Counted from the first letter of the stretch, positions 34,201-42,045 are shown. The stretch: 64,000 nt of DNA from Croceibacterium_A sp035626815 (GCA_035626815.1 DASPMY010000008.1:1-64000), one strand, 5' to 3'. Program-made: numbers and translations. Notes: generated by a model not told the origin, from the letters alone.

Positions 34201-35338
34201 TCGAGGCGCTGCCCTGGCCGCTCGGCGCCGAGGCGGCGACGACGGTCAGCACCGCGCCGTCGTCGGCATCGTTGTCGTTGGCGAGGACGTCAACGAGCAC
34301 GGCGGCGTTCTCGGTCGTCGACGCGGTGTCGGCATTGGCGACCGGGCCGTCGTTGGTCCCCGTCACGGTCACCGTGGCGGTCGACGAGGCCGACGCGCCG
34401 TGCTCGTCCGCGATCGTGTAGCTGATGACCACGTCGACGCTGGCGCCCTCGGCGAGGTGGTCGAAATCGGTGCCCGGATCGAACTCGAGCTGGTTGCCGA
34501 CGATCGCCACCGAGCCCTGCCCGCCCGCGACCGAAGCGGCGGTGACCGTCAGCGTGGCGCCGTTGTCGATGTCGCTGTCGTTGGCGAGCACGTCGATCGT
34601 GACGCTGCTGTTCTCGCCGGTGGTCGCCGTGTCGGCGACCGCGACCGGCGCGTCGTTGTTGCCGCTGACGTTGATGGTCAGCGTGCCGGTGTCGCTCAGG
34701 CTGCCGTCGGACACGGTGTAGGTGAAGCTGTCCTGCACCGTCTCGCCCTCAGCCAGCGCCTGGGCGGCGGCAGTCGGGGTGTAGGTGTAGGTGCCGTCCG
34801 AATTGAGGTTGAGCGTGCCGTAAGCGCCGGCGATCGTGCCGGCGGTGACGCTCAGCGAATCGCCTTCCCAGTCGAAGTCGTTGTCGAGCACGCTCGTCGA
34901 GCCGCTGCTGTAGACGCCGGCGTCCTCATCGGTCGAGGCGCTGTCGTCGTAGGCGATCGGGGCGTTGTTCTGGGTGAGGTCGATCGTCGCGTCCGAGAAC
35001 ATCAGCCGCTCGATATGGATCAGCCAGTCGGTGCCGTCGGCCTGCGTGCCGCCGGTGTGCGAGATGTAGTAGTTCCCGCCCTGCGAGGTGAACGTGTAGT
35101 CCTTCACCGAGCCCGAGAAGACCGCGTAGTCGATGCCGCCGGTGCCGCCGTCGAGCGTGTCGTCGCCCGCGCCGCCGACCAGGTAGTCGTCGTCGCCGTC
35201 GCCGTGGAGCAGATCGTTGCCTTCGTGGCCGCGGAGGATGTCGTCGCCGGCCTTGCCCTGGAGATAATCGTCGCCGGTCCCGCCGTCGATGATGTCGTCG
35301 CCCTTGGTCCCCTTGATGATCTCTTCCCAGCCGGCCAT
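31268..35338 (-). CDS. Large RTX / tandem Ig-like / beta-helix surface or secreted protein
   Basis: A 1356-residue acidic protein with no Sec signal. Residues 15-68 hold calcium-binding RTX nonapeptides (GGTGDDYLQGKAGDDILRGH and further copies to GGAGDDTLDGG). Residues about 125-228 form a VCBS/cadherin-like domain, 228-530 three near-identical repeats of about 100 residues, and 535-655 a further Ig-like domain. From about residue 660 to the end runs a right-handed beta-helix of short Gly/Asn/Thr-rich rungs. It ends in a proline-leucine tail. RTX proteins usually leave by type I secretion with RTX repeats at the C-terminus; here they are at the N-terminus. No type I exporter is in the window. 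A role in adhesion or biofilm is inferred only. Confidence 0.8.
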   Translation of the reverse strand: MAGWEEIIKGTKGDDIIDGGTGDDYLQGKAGDDILRGHEGNDLLHGDGDDDYLVGGAGDDTLDGGTGGIDYAVFSGSVKDYTFTSQGGNYYISHTGGTQADGTDWLIHIERLMFSDATIDLTQNNAPIAYDDSASTDEDAGVYSSGSTSVLDNDFDWEGDSLSVTAGTIAGAYGTLNLNSDGTYTYTPTAAAQALAEGETVQDSFTYTVSDGSLSDTGTLTINVSGNNDAPVAVADTATTGENSSVTIDVLANDSDIDNGATLTVTAASVAGGQGSVAIVGNQLEFDPGTDFDHLAEGASVDVVISYTIADEHGASASSTATVTVTGTNDGPVANADTASTTENAAVLVDVLANDNDADDGAVLTVVAASAPSGQGSASIVGNQVQFDPGSDFDHLADGATANVTVSYTIEDEHGASASSTIQITVTGTNDGPVANPDTDTTSENAAVTVDVLANDTDADDGAVLTVTAASGPSGQGSVAIVGNQVEFDPGTDFDYLAVGESADVVINYTIEDEHGASSSSTATVTVTGANDAPTIDAANTTASGSVEELPNGDPGEGTATHSADGTIAFDDLDLSDTHSASATAQGSGYLGTFTLDPVDQTGDSVGWSFDVSDADLDSLDEGEEVTQTYTVEIDDGKGGTATQDVTITITGAGDSVPPDGTNWYIDNSAVGSAETGSPSDPFTSIAAFNAAQGTPGGPGAGDNVFLLAGTGTYAEADGINLLDGQTLTGVADGALRPTIAATAGDGIDVAENNTVAGVDVVSAGGAGIDDNGGTVGTLTVTDVGISGAGQIVDIDNGGTLAVTLNSAASTGSSGGAIDLDGLGGSFAVSGATTIAGAQSGGAVDVTGGTLSTAFQGGLTIANTSGFGLNVQNSGSIAVSAGSIATVGATAVNLTNVTSGGVTLASVSANGGVNGILLSGTGSSAGFTVTGTGVAGSGGTIQGTTGAAIVATDTMDLDLSSMSILNTNGQAILATDLRGENSLTDSTISGFGLGSGNTVDGVRIVNTDTDMTSFTVTGTTFSNGATGNDAIFMQAFGTSSMGLRVEGSTFTGLAGDGIQVNGASGSTGDVDVHVVDSDFLNAAAGGNGGVTLNSLGTMTMRAAVEGGTFDDIMRPNTNLGAVSMTNGGGATAHFTIQDNVIEDLLGARAITFTGDGTSSTFVLVDGNSIDRLGTTSKIGINANFNASATGDVTISDNFVGQNGNLWTAGNGNANAILVNGQNSTSVDVLIDGNLVTANSNLEVVRVRSINSAVMNATVTDNNIRDTAGADLEFDASAGLATGTATLNLDIFGNLFSEADADVIRLNDAAGGVLNVVQASAADVSTLNDAATVTQLGVIFYGAPPPPLPLNPDLPLI
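33751..34657 (-). repeat. Three tandem coding repeats of about 300 bp inside the RTX gene
   Basis: Three consecutive units of about 101 codons (residues 228-530) share DVLANDxDxDxGAxLTV, GNQxxFDPGxDFDxLAxG and YTIxDEHGASxSST. They are Bacterial cadherin/Tandem-95-like domains. Nucleotide identity is high enough that unequal recombination could change the copy number, and assemblies may collapse them. Confidence 0.8.
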
Positions 35339-35456
35339 CGCGTGTTCCTCCCCTAAGTCCGACGATCAGGCGCCGCGCGCGTGCGCGGTTCGGTCAAGCG
35401 TCTGGTCGTGCGGTTTATTTCCCCCCGAGACTCGGCGATATGCCGCCCCTGCTCGG

Positions 35457-35485
35457 GTTCTACTCCCGCCCCGTGGTAGCGACAA
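35457..35485 (-). promoter_or_regulatory. Sigma-70-type promoter of the RTX gene
   Basis: On the minus strand: TTGTCG, 17-bp spacer, TAGAAC, about 118 bp before the RTX start codon, leaving a long 5' leader. The hexamers and the AGGCG just upstream match the promoter at 31174-31202. Confidence 0.55.
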
Positions 35486-35556
35486 CGCCTGATTATTGTT
35501 GAATTTGACTGGCGCCGGATTCGCGTCAATCGGGGACAATTGGAGGAGATTCTTTG

Positions 35557-36690
35557 ATGCCCGCCTTGCGCCCCGACGTCGACCCCGACGGCCTGCTCGA
35601 ATACTCGGTCGTGTTCACCGATCGCTCGCTCAACCACATGAGCCAGGCGTTCCAGCAGGTGATGCGCGAGATCCACGCGATGCTGTGCGAGGCTTATGGC
35701 GCGCACCGCGCGGTGGTGATCCCCGGCGGCGGGACGTACGCGATGGAATCGGTCGCGCGCCAGTTCGCCACCGGCAGGAAGGCGCTGGCGATCCGCAACG
35801 GTTTCTTCTCGTACCGCTGGACGCAGATCTTCGAGGCCGGCTCGATCCCGTCCGACGAAGTGGTGCTCAAGGCGCGCCGCCAGGGCGACGGGCCGCAGGC
35901 GCCGTTCGCCCCCGCGCCGATCGCCGAAGTCGTCGAACGCATCCGCGCCGAGCAGCCCGCCGTCGTGTTCGCGCCGCATGTCGAGACCGCCTCGGGCCTG
36001 ATCCTGCCCGACGGCTACGTGCGGGCGGTCGCCGACGCGACGCACGAGGCCGGCGGGCTGTTGGTGCTCGACTGCATCGCCTCGGGCGCGGTGTGGGTCG
36101 ACATGCGCGAGAGCGGCGTCGACGTGCTCATCTCGGCCCCGCAGAAGGGCTGGTCGGCCCCGCCGTCTGCGGGCCTGGTGATGATGAACGAGACGGCGCT
36201 CGAGCGCTGCACGGCGGCGCAGTCGACCAGCTTCGCGATGGACCTGAACAAGTGGCGGGCGATCATGGAGGCCTATCTCGGCGGCGGCCACGCCTACCAC
36301 GCGACGATGCCGACCGACGCGCTGCGCGCGTTGCACCGGTCGATGCTGGAGACCCGGGCGTTCGGCTTCGAGGCGGCACGCGCGGCGCAGTGGGAGCAGG
36401 GTAACGCGGTCCGCGCGATGCTGGCGCAGCGCGGGGTGCGGTCGGTCGCCGCCGACGGGTTCGGCGCGCCGGGCGTCGTCGTCAGCTTCACCGACGATCC
36501 CGAGATCCACAACGGCCGCAAGTTCGCCGCGCACGGGCTGCAGATCGCCGCCGGCGTCCCGCTGCAGTGCGACGAGGGGGCGGACTACAGGAGCTTCCGC
36601 CTCGGCCTGTTCGGGCTCGACAAGCTCAAGGACGTGCCGGCGAGCCTGGCCCGGCTGAGCGCGGCGTTCGACGCGGTGCTGCCGCGCTAG
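35557..36690 (+). CDS. Class V (AGXT/SerC-like) PLP-dependent aminotransferase
   Basis: A 377-residue enzyme of the fold-type I class V aminotransferases. The PLP lysine is Lys197 in SAPQKGWSAPP, the cofactor aspartate is in LLVLDCIASGAV, and the phosphate-binding turn is VIPGGGTYAMESVARQF. The N-terminus (MPALRPDVDPDGLLEYSVVFTDRSLNHM) lacks the usual GP start of alanine-glyoxylate enzymes. Serine, alanine or glyoxylate are the likely partners; the exact pair is not clear. The ATG at 35557 has an excellent GGAGGAGA site; a TTG directly before it is unlikely. It is divergent from the RTX gene. Confidence 0.85.
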   Translation: MPALRPDVDPDGLLEYSVVFTDRSLNHMSQAFQQVMREIHAMLCEAYGAHRAVVIPGGGTYAMESVARQFATGRKALAIRNGFFSYRWTQIFEAGSIPSDEVVLKARRQGDGPQAPFAPAPIAEVVERIRAEQPAVVFAPHVETASGLILPDGYVRAVADATHEAGGLLVLDCIASGAVWVDMRESGVDVLISAPQKGWSAPPSAGLVMMNETALERCTAAQSTSFAMDLNKWRAIMEAYLGGGHAYHATMPTDALRALHRSMLETRAFGFEAARAAQWEQGNAVRAMLAQRGVRSVAADGFGAPGVVVSFTDDPEIHNGRKFAAHGLQIAAGVPLQCDEGADYRSFRLGLFGLDKLKDVPASLARLSAAFDAVLPR

Positions 36691-36725
36691 GGGCACAAAT
36701 CCAGGTGCAGGTGGTTTCCAGCGCG

Positions 36726-37136
36726 ATGGACCGGCTGTTCACGCGGATCGCCACTTTCATTGCCCATGTCATGGGGCAGCCGCTGGCGTTCCTGGTCGCG
36801 GTCAGCATCGTCGTCGCTTGGGGGGTGACCGGCCCGGTGTTCGGCTGGTCGGACACCTGGCAGCTGGTGATCAACACCGGCACCACGATCGTCACCTTCC
36901 TGATGGTGTTCCTGATCCAGAACTCGCAGAACCGCGACGCGGCGGCGATGCAGGCCAAGCTCGACGAGCTGATCCGCTCGCTCACCGATGCCCGTGAGCA
37001 GTTCATCGGCATCGAGCACCTGCCCGACACCGAGATCGAGGAGATCAGGGCCAGCCTCGAGGAGGAAGTCGGCTGCGAGAACGGCAAGCAGGGCACCGCC
37101 GACGACAGCGTCGAGCGGCTGCTCGACCGGACCTGA
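36726..37136 (+). CDS. Low-affinity iron permease family (Fet4-like small) membrane protein
   Basis: A 136-residue membrane protein. Two transmembrane helices are clear (FLVAVSIVVAWGVTGPVFGW and VINTGTTIVTFLMVFLIQN), followed by NRDAAAMQAKLDELIRS and an acidic C-terminal helix. This is the small bacterial form of the low-affinity iron permease family; transport has not been shown for such short members. It lies 35 bp after the aminotransferase on the same strand, and its stop abuts that of the convergent Rieske gene. Confidence 0.85.
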   Translation: MDRLFTRIATFIAHVMGQPLAFLVAVSIVVAWGVTGPVFGWSDTWQLVINTGTTIVTFLMVFLIQNSQNRDAAAMQAKLDELIRSLTDAREQFIGIEHLPDTEIEEIRASLEEEVGCENGKQGTADDSVERLLDRT

Positions 37137-38405
37137 CTATTCGGCGGCTTCCGGCAGCGCGTAAGGATCGACCGCGCGCCAGTCCGTCTCCCGCGGGAAG
37201 GCGAAGCTGACCGCGCGGATGGCGGGATAGTCGATATCGTCGCCGGCGAACGCCAGCTCGCCGCGGTCGCGGTGGCGCCTGACCGCCTCGAGCAGCAGCT
37301 TGCGCGCGCGATAGATCACCCGGTCGCAAGTGCCGAGGTATTCCTGGCTGCGGTCGACGATCGGGCCCATCGATTCCTGGACCGCGAAATCCTCGTAGGC
37401 GTTGCCGCGGTCGAGGATCCCGCTCCAGTGGCCGTTCTTCATCGCCTCGCGGTCCTGCAGCCACAGGTTCGAGGCATCGCCCATGTCGGCGTTGAAGTGG
37501 TCGGGGTTCTCGCTCCACGTGCCGAACGCGCCCATCAGGCTGCCGCTCATCGGCGCGTCGGTGTCGTAGGCGATGTACCACTGCGCGGTGGTCACGTCGT
37601 CGATCGGGATCGAGCAGCAGACGATCCGCGGGCCCTTGGGCGCCGACGGGATGAACGAGAAGAACGGCAGCGAGACCTCGCGCACGCGGGCGTAGGAGCG
37701 GTCGTCGGCCTCCTCGCGGATCGCCCCTTCGCGGAAGCCGTAAGGGCGCTCGTCGAACTCGAACACCGGCGCGCCGTCGGCGAGCATGAAGTCGCTCTCG
37801 TCCTTGAAGTAGCTGCGGCCGACCGCGCTGGCGAGGTTGGCCGAATGGAGGAAGGTGACGTGCGCCGAATCGAGCAGCGCCTCGAGCCCTTGCAGCCAGT
37901 TGGTGCGGATGATCCCGCGGTAGGGCTGCACGTGGGCGTCGGGCAGGACGGTGAACTCGTAGTCGGGGAACCGCGGCGGCGTTTCCCGGGCGCCCAGGTA
38001 GACCCACACCAGCCCGCCCGCCTCGCGCACCGGGTGGCTGCGCACCGGCACGCTGGCGGCGAACCGCTCGCGCTGCGCGCGCGGCTCGGTCGGGGCATCG
38101 ACGCATCGGCCGTCGACGCTGAACTTCCAGCCGTGGAAGATGCACCTCAGGCCGTTGTCCTCGTTGCGCGCGAGGGCGAGGCTGGCGCAGCGGTGCGGGC
38201 AGGCCTCCTGCATGAACCCGACGCGGCCGTCGGTGGCGCGGAAGGCGACGAAGTTCTCGCCGAACAGCCGCACCCGCTCGGGCGCGCCGTCGGCCTCCAG
38301 CTTCTTCGAGCGGCACGCCGGGACCCAGTACTCGCGCAGCATCGCGCCCATCGCGGTGCCCGGCCCGACCCGGGTCAGCAGCTCGTTGTCGGCCGGGTTC
38401 ATCAT
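37137..38405 (-). CDS. Rieske aromatic ring-hydroxylating dioxygenase, large subunit
   Basis: A 422-residue oxygenase. The Rieske [2Fe-2S] site is C-x-H-x16-C-x2-H (Cys69, His71, Cys88, His91). The mononuclear iron site is His182, His187 and an acidic residue later in the chain, with the bridging Asp179 in EALLDSAHVTFLHS. The N-terminal NxLLTRVGPGTAMGxxLREYWVPA pattern matches the phthalate 4,5-dioxygenase-like group of single-component oxygenases. The natural substrate is unknown, and no reductase gene is adjacent, so electrons must come from a partner elsewhere. All metal ligands checked are intact. Confidence 0.92.
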   Translation of the reverse strand: MMNPADNELLTRVGPGTAMGAMLREYWVPACRSKKLEADGAPERVRLFGENFVAFRATDGRVGFMQEACPHRCASLALARNEDNGLRCIFHGWKFSVDGRCVDAPTEPRAQRERFAASVPVRSHPVREAGGLVWVYLGARETPPRFPDYEFTVLPDAHVQPYRGIIRTNWLQGLEALLDSAHVTFLHSANLASAVGRSYFKDESDFMLADGAPVFEFDERPYGFREGAIREEADDRSYARVREVSLPFFSFIPSAPKGPRIVCCSIPIDDVTTAQWYIAYDTDAPMSGSLMGAFGTWSENPDHFNADMGDASNLWLQDREAMKNGHWSGILDRGNAYEDFAVQESMGPIVDRSQEYLGTCDRVIYRARKLLLEAVRRHRDRGELAFAGDDIDYPAIRAVSFAFPRETDWRAVDPYALPEAAE

Positions 38406-38423
38406 CGCCGCGGTCCTCGCCTG

Positions 38424-38681
38424 CTAGAGCGCGTCCTTGTTCTCCGGCGCGGGGGCGGGGGTTGGCGTGGCATCGGTGGCGTCGGGCGGCGCGATCCGCG
38501 GCGCGGGCCTAGCCTCCGCCGGCTTGTCGTCGGGCATCTTCTCGGCCTCCGACAGGCCCTTCTTGAAGCTGCTGATGCCCTTGCCGAAGTCGCCCATCAT
38601 CTCGCTGATGCGGCCGCGACCGAACAGCACCAGTATGACGAGCGCGACGATCGCCCAGTGCCAAAGCGAAAATGAACCCAT
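38424..38681 (-). CDS. tatA: Twin-arginine translocase subunit TatA
   Basis: TatA forms the size-variable pore for folded Tat substrates. The 85-residue protein has the short transmembrane helix (SLWHWAIVALVILVLFG), the hinge FGRGRISEMMGDFGKGISSF with the FG motif and an amphipathic helix, then a disordered Pro/Ala-rich tail. No tatB or tatC is next to it, so this is an isolated tatA, in contrast to the usual tatABC operon; the others must lie elsewhere. Confidence 0.9.
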   Translation of the reverse strand: MGSFSLWHWAIVALVILVLFGRGRISEMMGDFGKGISSFKKGLSEAEKMPDDKPAEARPAPRIAPPDATDATPTPAPAPENKDAL

Positions 38682-38760
38682 CGTCTGCGATCCTCCTGGA
38701 ACCGGCGATAGCAGCGAACGGCGCGGGGCGGAAGGCGGCAGGCCGATCCCGGCAACCGCG

Positions 38761-39168
38761 CTAGCCGAGGCTGCCCGGGCCGAACGCCGCCGGCAGCAGC
38801 TCTGACAGCCGCGTCTCGCGCGTTTCCGACGGGCCGCAGCACACCACCAGCGGATCGGTCCCGCCGAGATCGGCGAGCTCGTGCAGCACTTGCCGGCACC
38901 GCCCGCAGGGCGTGACAACATCCGCGCCGCTGCCGGTCACCGCCACTTCGACCAGCCCGCCGCGGCGACCCTCGCCCAGCGCCCGGGCGACGGCGACCGT
39001 CTCGGCGCACAGCGACAGCCCGTAGCTGGCGTTCTCGACATTGGTCCCGGTGACGATCGAGCCGTCGGCGAAGCGCAGCGCGGCGCCGACGCGGAAGTTC
39101 GAGTACGGGGCATAGGCCGCCTCGGCCGCCGCGCGCGCCGCGGCGATCAGCTCGTCGCGCGGGCTCAC
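38761..39168 (-). CDS. cdd: Cytidine deaminase
   Basis: Cdd converts cytidine and deoxycytidine to the uridines in pyrimidine salvage. The 135-residue protein has the homotetrameric-type zinc site: Cys54 and the proton-shuttle Glu56 in LCAETVAV, and Cys88/Cys91 in PCGRCRQ. The substrate motif NVENASYGLSL is present. The GTG start at 39166-39168 overlaps the stop of the GH25-like gene (GTGA), showing operon translation. Confidence 0.94.
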   Translation of the reverse strand: MSPRDELIAAARAAAEAAYAPYSNFRVGAALRFADGSIVTGTNVENASYGLSLCAETVAVARALGEGRRGGLVEVAVTGSGADVVTPCGRCRQVLHELADLGGTDPLVVCCGPSETRETRLSELLPAAFGPGSLG

Positions 39169-39863
39169 GGCTGCAGCACCACCCAGCGCAGCGGCTCGTC
39201 GCCGGCCTCGGTCTGCAGCGAGGAATTGGCGGTCCACAACGTCCACGGCCTCCCGGCATAGTCGGGCTGCAGCCAGTCGCGCTCCAGCCACAAGTTGCGC
39301 TCGATCCGCGCGGCGATGTGATAGCGCGCCTCGAACCCCGGCGCGAGCTTGAGCACGGCCGGCTTGCCGGCGTGGCCCTCGACCTGGTTGAGGAACGTCG
39401 TCAGCTCGCTTTCGACCGCCGCCTCGCTGGCCGGGTCGGCGCACTGGTCGGCCAGCTTGTCGAGCGCGATCGCCGGCGGCAGCAGCGTCTCGTCGCGCGG
39501 CACGATGGTGACGAAATTGGCCGCCTGGCGCTCGGCCGGCACGCACGGGTCGTAGCGATGGACCGCGCCGAACGGCAGCCCGCTCGCCCGCACCCGCGGC
39601 AGGTTGCCGGCGAACGCGGGATCGCGCCCGGCCGCGCCCTCGCTCGCCGCGAGATAGACGAATCCGGCGCCGATCGCGCGCAGCGCGTTGAAGTCCGCCT
39701 GCCCGTCGCGCGCCCCGACCAGCACGCCCTGGACCGGGTATTCGTCGCGCGCAGGGGCCCAGTGCTGCGCGTGCCACCACGCCGACACCGCCGCCAGCAG
39801 CACGAGCAGCAGGACGAGCGCGGCGATGCGCCCACGCCACGAGATCGCGCGCTTCCTGCCCAT
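39165..39863 (-). CDS. Divergent GH25 (lysozyme-like) family protein
   Basis: A 232-residue protein with one N-terminal transmembrane segment (AALVLLLVLLAAVSAWW), so the domain faces the periplasm. The TIM-barrel pattern of GH25 muramidases is recognisable (GQADFNALRAIGAGFVYLAASEGAAGRDPAFAGNL, given in pieces as DFNALRAIGAGFVYLAASEG and RDPAFAGNLPRVRASG). Oddity: the conserved GxDVSxxQG start is GVLVGARDG, so the strand-1 Asp is lost, and the catalytic DxE turn reads ALDKL. Muramidase activity is therefore doubtful; it may be a binding or structural relative. Co-translated with cdd. Confidence 0.65.
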   Translation of the reverse strand: MGRKRAISWRGRIAALVLLLVLLAAVSAWWHAQHWAPARDEYPVQGVLVGARDGQADFNALRAIGAGFVYLAASEGAAGRDPAFAGNLPRVRASGLPFGAVHRYDPCVPAERQAANFVTIVPRDETLLPPAIALDKLADQCADPASEAAVESELTTFLNQVEGHAGKPAVLKLAPGFEARYHIAARIERNLWLERDWLQPDYAGRPWTLWTANSSLQTEAGDEPLRWVVLQP

Positions 39864-39881
39864 GATCGTGCCCCGCCCTCC

Positions 39882-40364
39882 TCAGGCCCTGATATGGAGC
39901 ACGCAGATCAGCGTAAAGAGCCGTCGCGCGGTGGCGAAGTCGGTCTCGACCTTGGCCTCGAGCGCCTCGAGTAGCTGGCGCGTGCCGCGGTCGTGAATCG
40001 CCCGGCGGGCCATGTCGAGCGTCTCGATCTCGCCGGGCGAGGCCTTGCGCAGCGCCTTGTAGTACGAATCGCAGATCGCGAAATATTCGCGCACCACGCG
40101 GCGGAAGCGGGCGAGCCCGAGGCCGATGGTGCCGGCATCCTCGCCGTCGCGGTCGCGGACGGCCATCGCCAGGCGGCCCTCGTCGACCGACAGCGCCAGC
40201 GACCACGGCCCGGCGTGGCCGCGCTCGGCCGCGCGCAGCGGGGCGAAGCGGTTGTCCGCGGCGAGGTCGCGCAACGCCACCTGCCGCTCGCGCTCGACCT
40301 CGGGGCTGCGCGCGAGCACGGTGGCTTCGTCGAGGGTGAGGTGCGCGATGCGGTCGCTGGACAT
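39882..40364 (-). CDS. UPF0262 family protein
   Basis: A 160-residue protein of the UPF0262 family, found across alphaproteobacteria with no known function. Diagnostic parts are RIAHLTLDE at the start, the FRRVVREYFAICDSYYKALR helix and RRAIHDRGTRQLLEALEAKV near the end. The start at 40362-40364 is chosen over an upstream in-frame codon that adds eight non-conserved residues. It heads the UPF0262-GH25-cdd-tatA run and is divergent from dnaB. Confidence 0.88.
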   Translation of the reverse strand: MSSDRIAHLTLDEATVLARSPEVERERQVALRDLAADNRFAPLRAAERGHAGPWSLALSVDEGRLAMAVRDRDGEDAGTIGLGLARFRRVVREYFAICDSYYKALRKASPGEIETLDMARRAIHDRGTRQLLEALEAKVETDFATARRLFTLICVLHIRA

Positions 40365-40496
40365 ACGCGCCCTTCGCAGATGCAGCATGGGCTCGGCAAG
40401 CCATTCCTCCCGCCCGGGAGGATTTGCCCGCTATCCACAGGCCGGTTTGTCGCGCTCGATCTTGCCGCGGGACTCCGACGCGCCCATCAGGACGGC

Positions 40497-42002
40497 ATGG
40501 CCACCCAGATCATCGACCGTCCCGCTGCCGAAGCGCCCGCTGGGCGCGCGTTGCCCGCCAACCTCGAAGCCGAAGCGGCCTTCCTCGGCGCGGCGCTGAT
40601 CGACAACCGCGTGCTCGAGGAGCTCGCCGTGCCGCTGCGCCCCGAGCATTTCTTCGAGCCGCTCCACGCCCGCATCCTCGAGCGGGTCATGGTCCTGCTC
40701 GACAAGCAGATGGTCGTCACTCCGGTGACGCTGAAGCCGTACTTCGAATCCGATCCGGCGATGATCGAGCTCGGCGGCACCGGCTATCTCGCGCGGCTGA
40801 CGGCCGATGGCCAGGGCCTGCTCGCGCCGCGCGAGCTGGCGCAGCAGATCTACGACCTGGCGCTGCTCCGCGAGCTCGTCGTGGTCGGCCGCGAGCTGGT
40901 CGAAGGCGCGCTCGACACCTCCGAGGAGGTCGAGCCGATGCGGCAGATCGAGGAGGCCGAAGCGTCGCTGTTCCGCGTCGCCGAAGGCGCCGCCGGGGGC
41001 AGCGAGGCGGAAAGCTTCCGCGGGGCCACCGGCAAGGCGCTCGAGATGATCGAGACGGCGATCAACTCGGGCGGCCACGTCTCGGGCAAGACCACCGGCT
41101 TCACCTCGATCAACGACAAGTGCGGCGGGCTGCACGACAGCGACCTGATCATCCTCGCCGGCCGCCCGGGCATGGGCAAGTCGTCGCTCGCCACCAACAT
41201 CGCCTTCAATTGCGCCGACCGCCTGCTGCGCGACCAGCGCGACGGGATCGAGAAATCGGTCGGCGCCGCGGTGGCGCTGTTCAGCCTCGAGATGTCGAGC
41301 GACCAGCTGGCCACGCGCATCCTCGCCGAGCAGGCCGGCATCCCCAGCGAAGCGCTGCGCATGGGCAAGATCAGCCGCGACGACTTCCAACAGCTCAGCT
41401 ATGCCAGCCAGCGGCTGGCCGACCTGCCGCTGTACATCGACGACACCCCGGCGCTGACCATCGCCGCGCTGCGCACCCGAGCCCGGCGACTCAAGCGGCG
41501 CCACAACATCGGCCTGATCATCGTCGACTACCTGCAGCTGCTCCAGGGCAGCCAGCGCAGCCAGGACAACCGCGTCAACGAAATCTCCGAGATCAGCCGC
41601 GGGCTCAAGACGCTGGCTAAGGAGCTGCAGGTTCCGGTGATCGCGCTGTCGCAGCTCAGCCGCGCGGTCGAGCAGCGCGAGGACAAGCGGCCGATGCTGT
41701 CGGACCTGCGCGAATCGGGCTCGATCGAGCAGGACGCCGACATGGTCTGGTTCATCTTCCGCGAGGACTACTACGTGGCCTCGCGCGAGCCCAAGGTGCC
41801 GCGCGGCGACGACGACATGAAGGCGCACGAGGCCCACGCCGCGTGGCAGCAGGAGATGGAGCAGGTGTTCGGCCTCGCCGAGCTGATCATCGGCAAGCAG
41901 CGCCACGGCGCCACCGGCAAGGTCCGCCTGCGCTTCGAGCCCAAGATCACCAAGTTCAGCGACCTCGCCCAGGGCGAATACGCCGACAGCGGCTACGACT
42001 AG
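40497..42002 (+). CDS. dnaB: Replicative DNA helicase DnaB
   Basis: The hexameric 5'-3' helicase at the replication fork. The 501-residue protein has the N-terminal primase-interacting domain (NLEAEAAFLGAALIDN), Walker A GRPGMGKSS, Walker B LIIVDYLQLL, the arginine finger region and the SQLSRAVEQRE and DLRESGSIEQDADMV motifs. An insertion after the Walker A motif (RDQRDGIEKSVGAAV) lengthens the ATPase domain slightly. There is no intein. The ATG at 40497 follows AGGA and matches the family start. Confidence 0.97.
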   Translation: MATQIIDRPAAEAPAGRALPANLEAEAAFLGAALIDNRVLEELAVPLRPEHFFEPLHARILERVMVLLDKQMVVTPVTLKPYFESDPAMIELGGTGYLARLTADGQGLLAPRELAQQIYDLALLRELVVVGRELVEGALDTSEEVEPMRQIEEAEASLFRVAEGAAGGSEAESFRGATGKALEMIETAINSGGHVSGKTTGFTSINDKCGGLHDSDLIILAGRPGMGKSSLATNIAFNCADRLLRDQRDGIEKSVGAAVALFSLEMSSDQLATRILAEQAGIPSEALRMGKISRDDFQQLSYASQRLADLPLYIDDTPALTIAALRTRARRLKRRHNIGLIIVDYLQLLQGSQRSQDNRVNEISEISRGLKTLAKELQVPVIALSQLSRAVEQREDKRPMLSDLRESGSIEQDADMVWFIFREDYYVASREPKVPRGDDDMKAHEAHAAWQQEMEQVFGLAELIIGKQRHGATGKVRLRFEPKITKFSDLAQGEYADSGYD

Positions 42003-42045
42003 GGTCGCCGTCGACACGGCGGCCGGCGGCGGCCGGTTGAAGGTA

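Noticed and set aside
31676..35356. A 1226-codon open frame on the plus strand opposite the RTX gene
   Set aside because: Its composition (Val, Gly, Asp, Arg, Ala runs) is that of the complement of high-GC codons, it has no domain pattern, and the minus-strand protein has clear RTX and Ig-like repeats.
40431..40439. DnaA-box-like CTATCCACA upstream of dnaB
   Set aside because: A single site with one mismatch and no further boxes or AT-rich unwinding element; not enough for an origin or a regulatory call.
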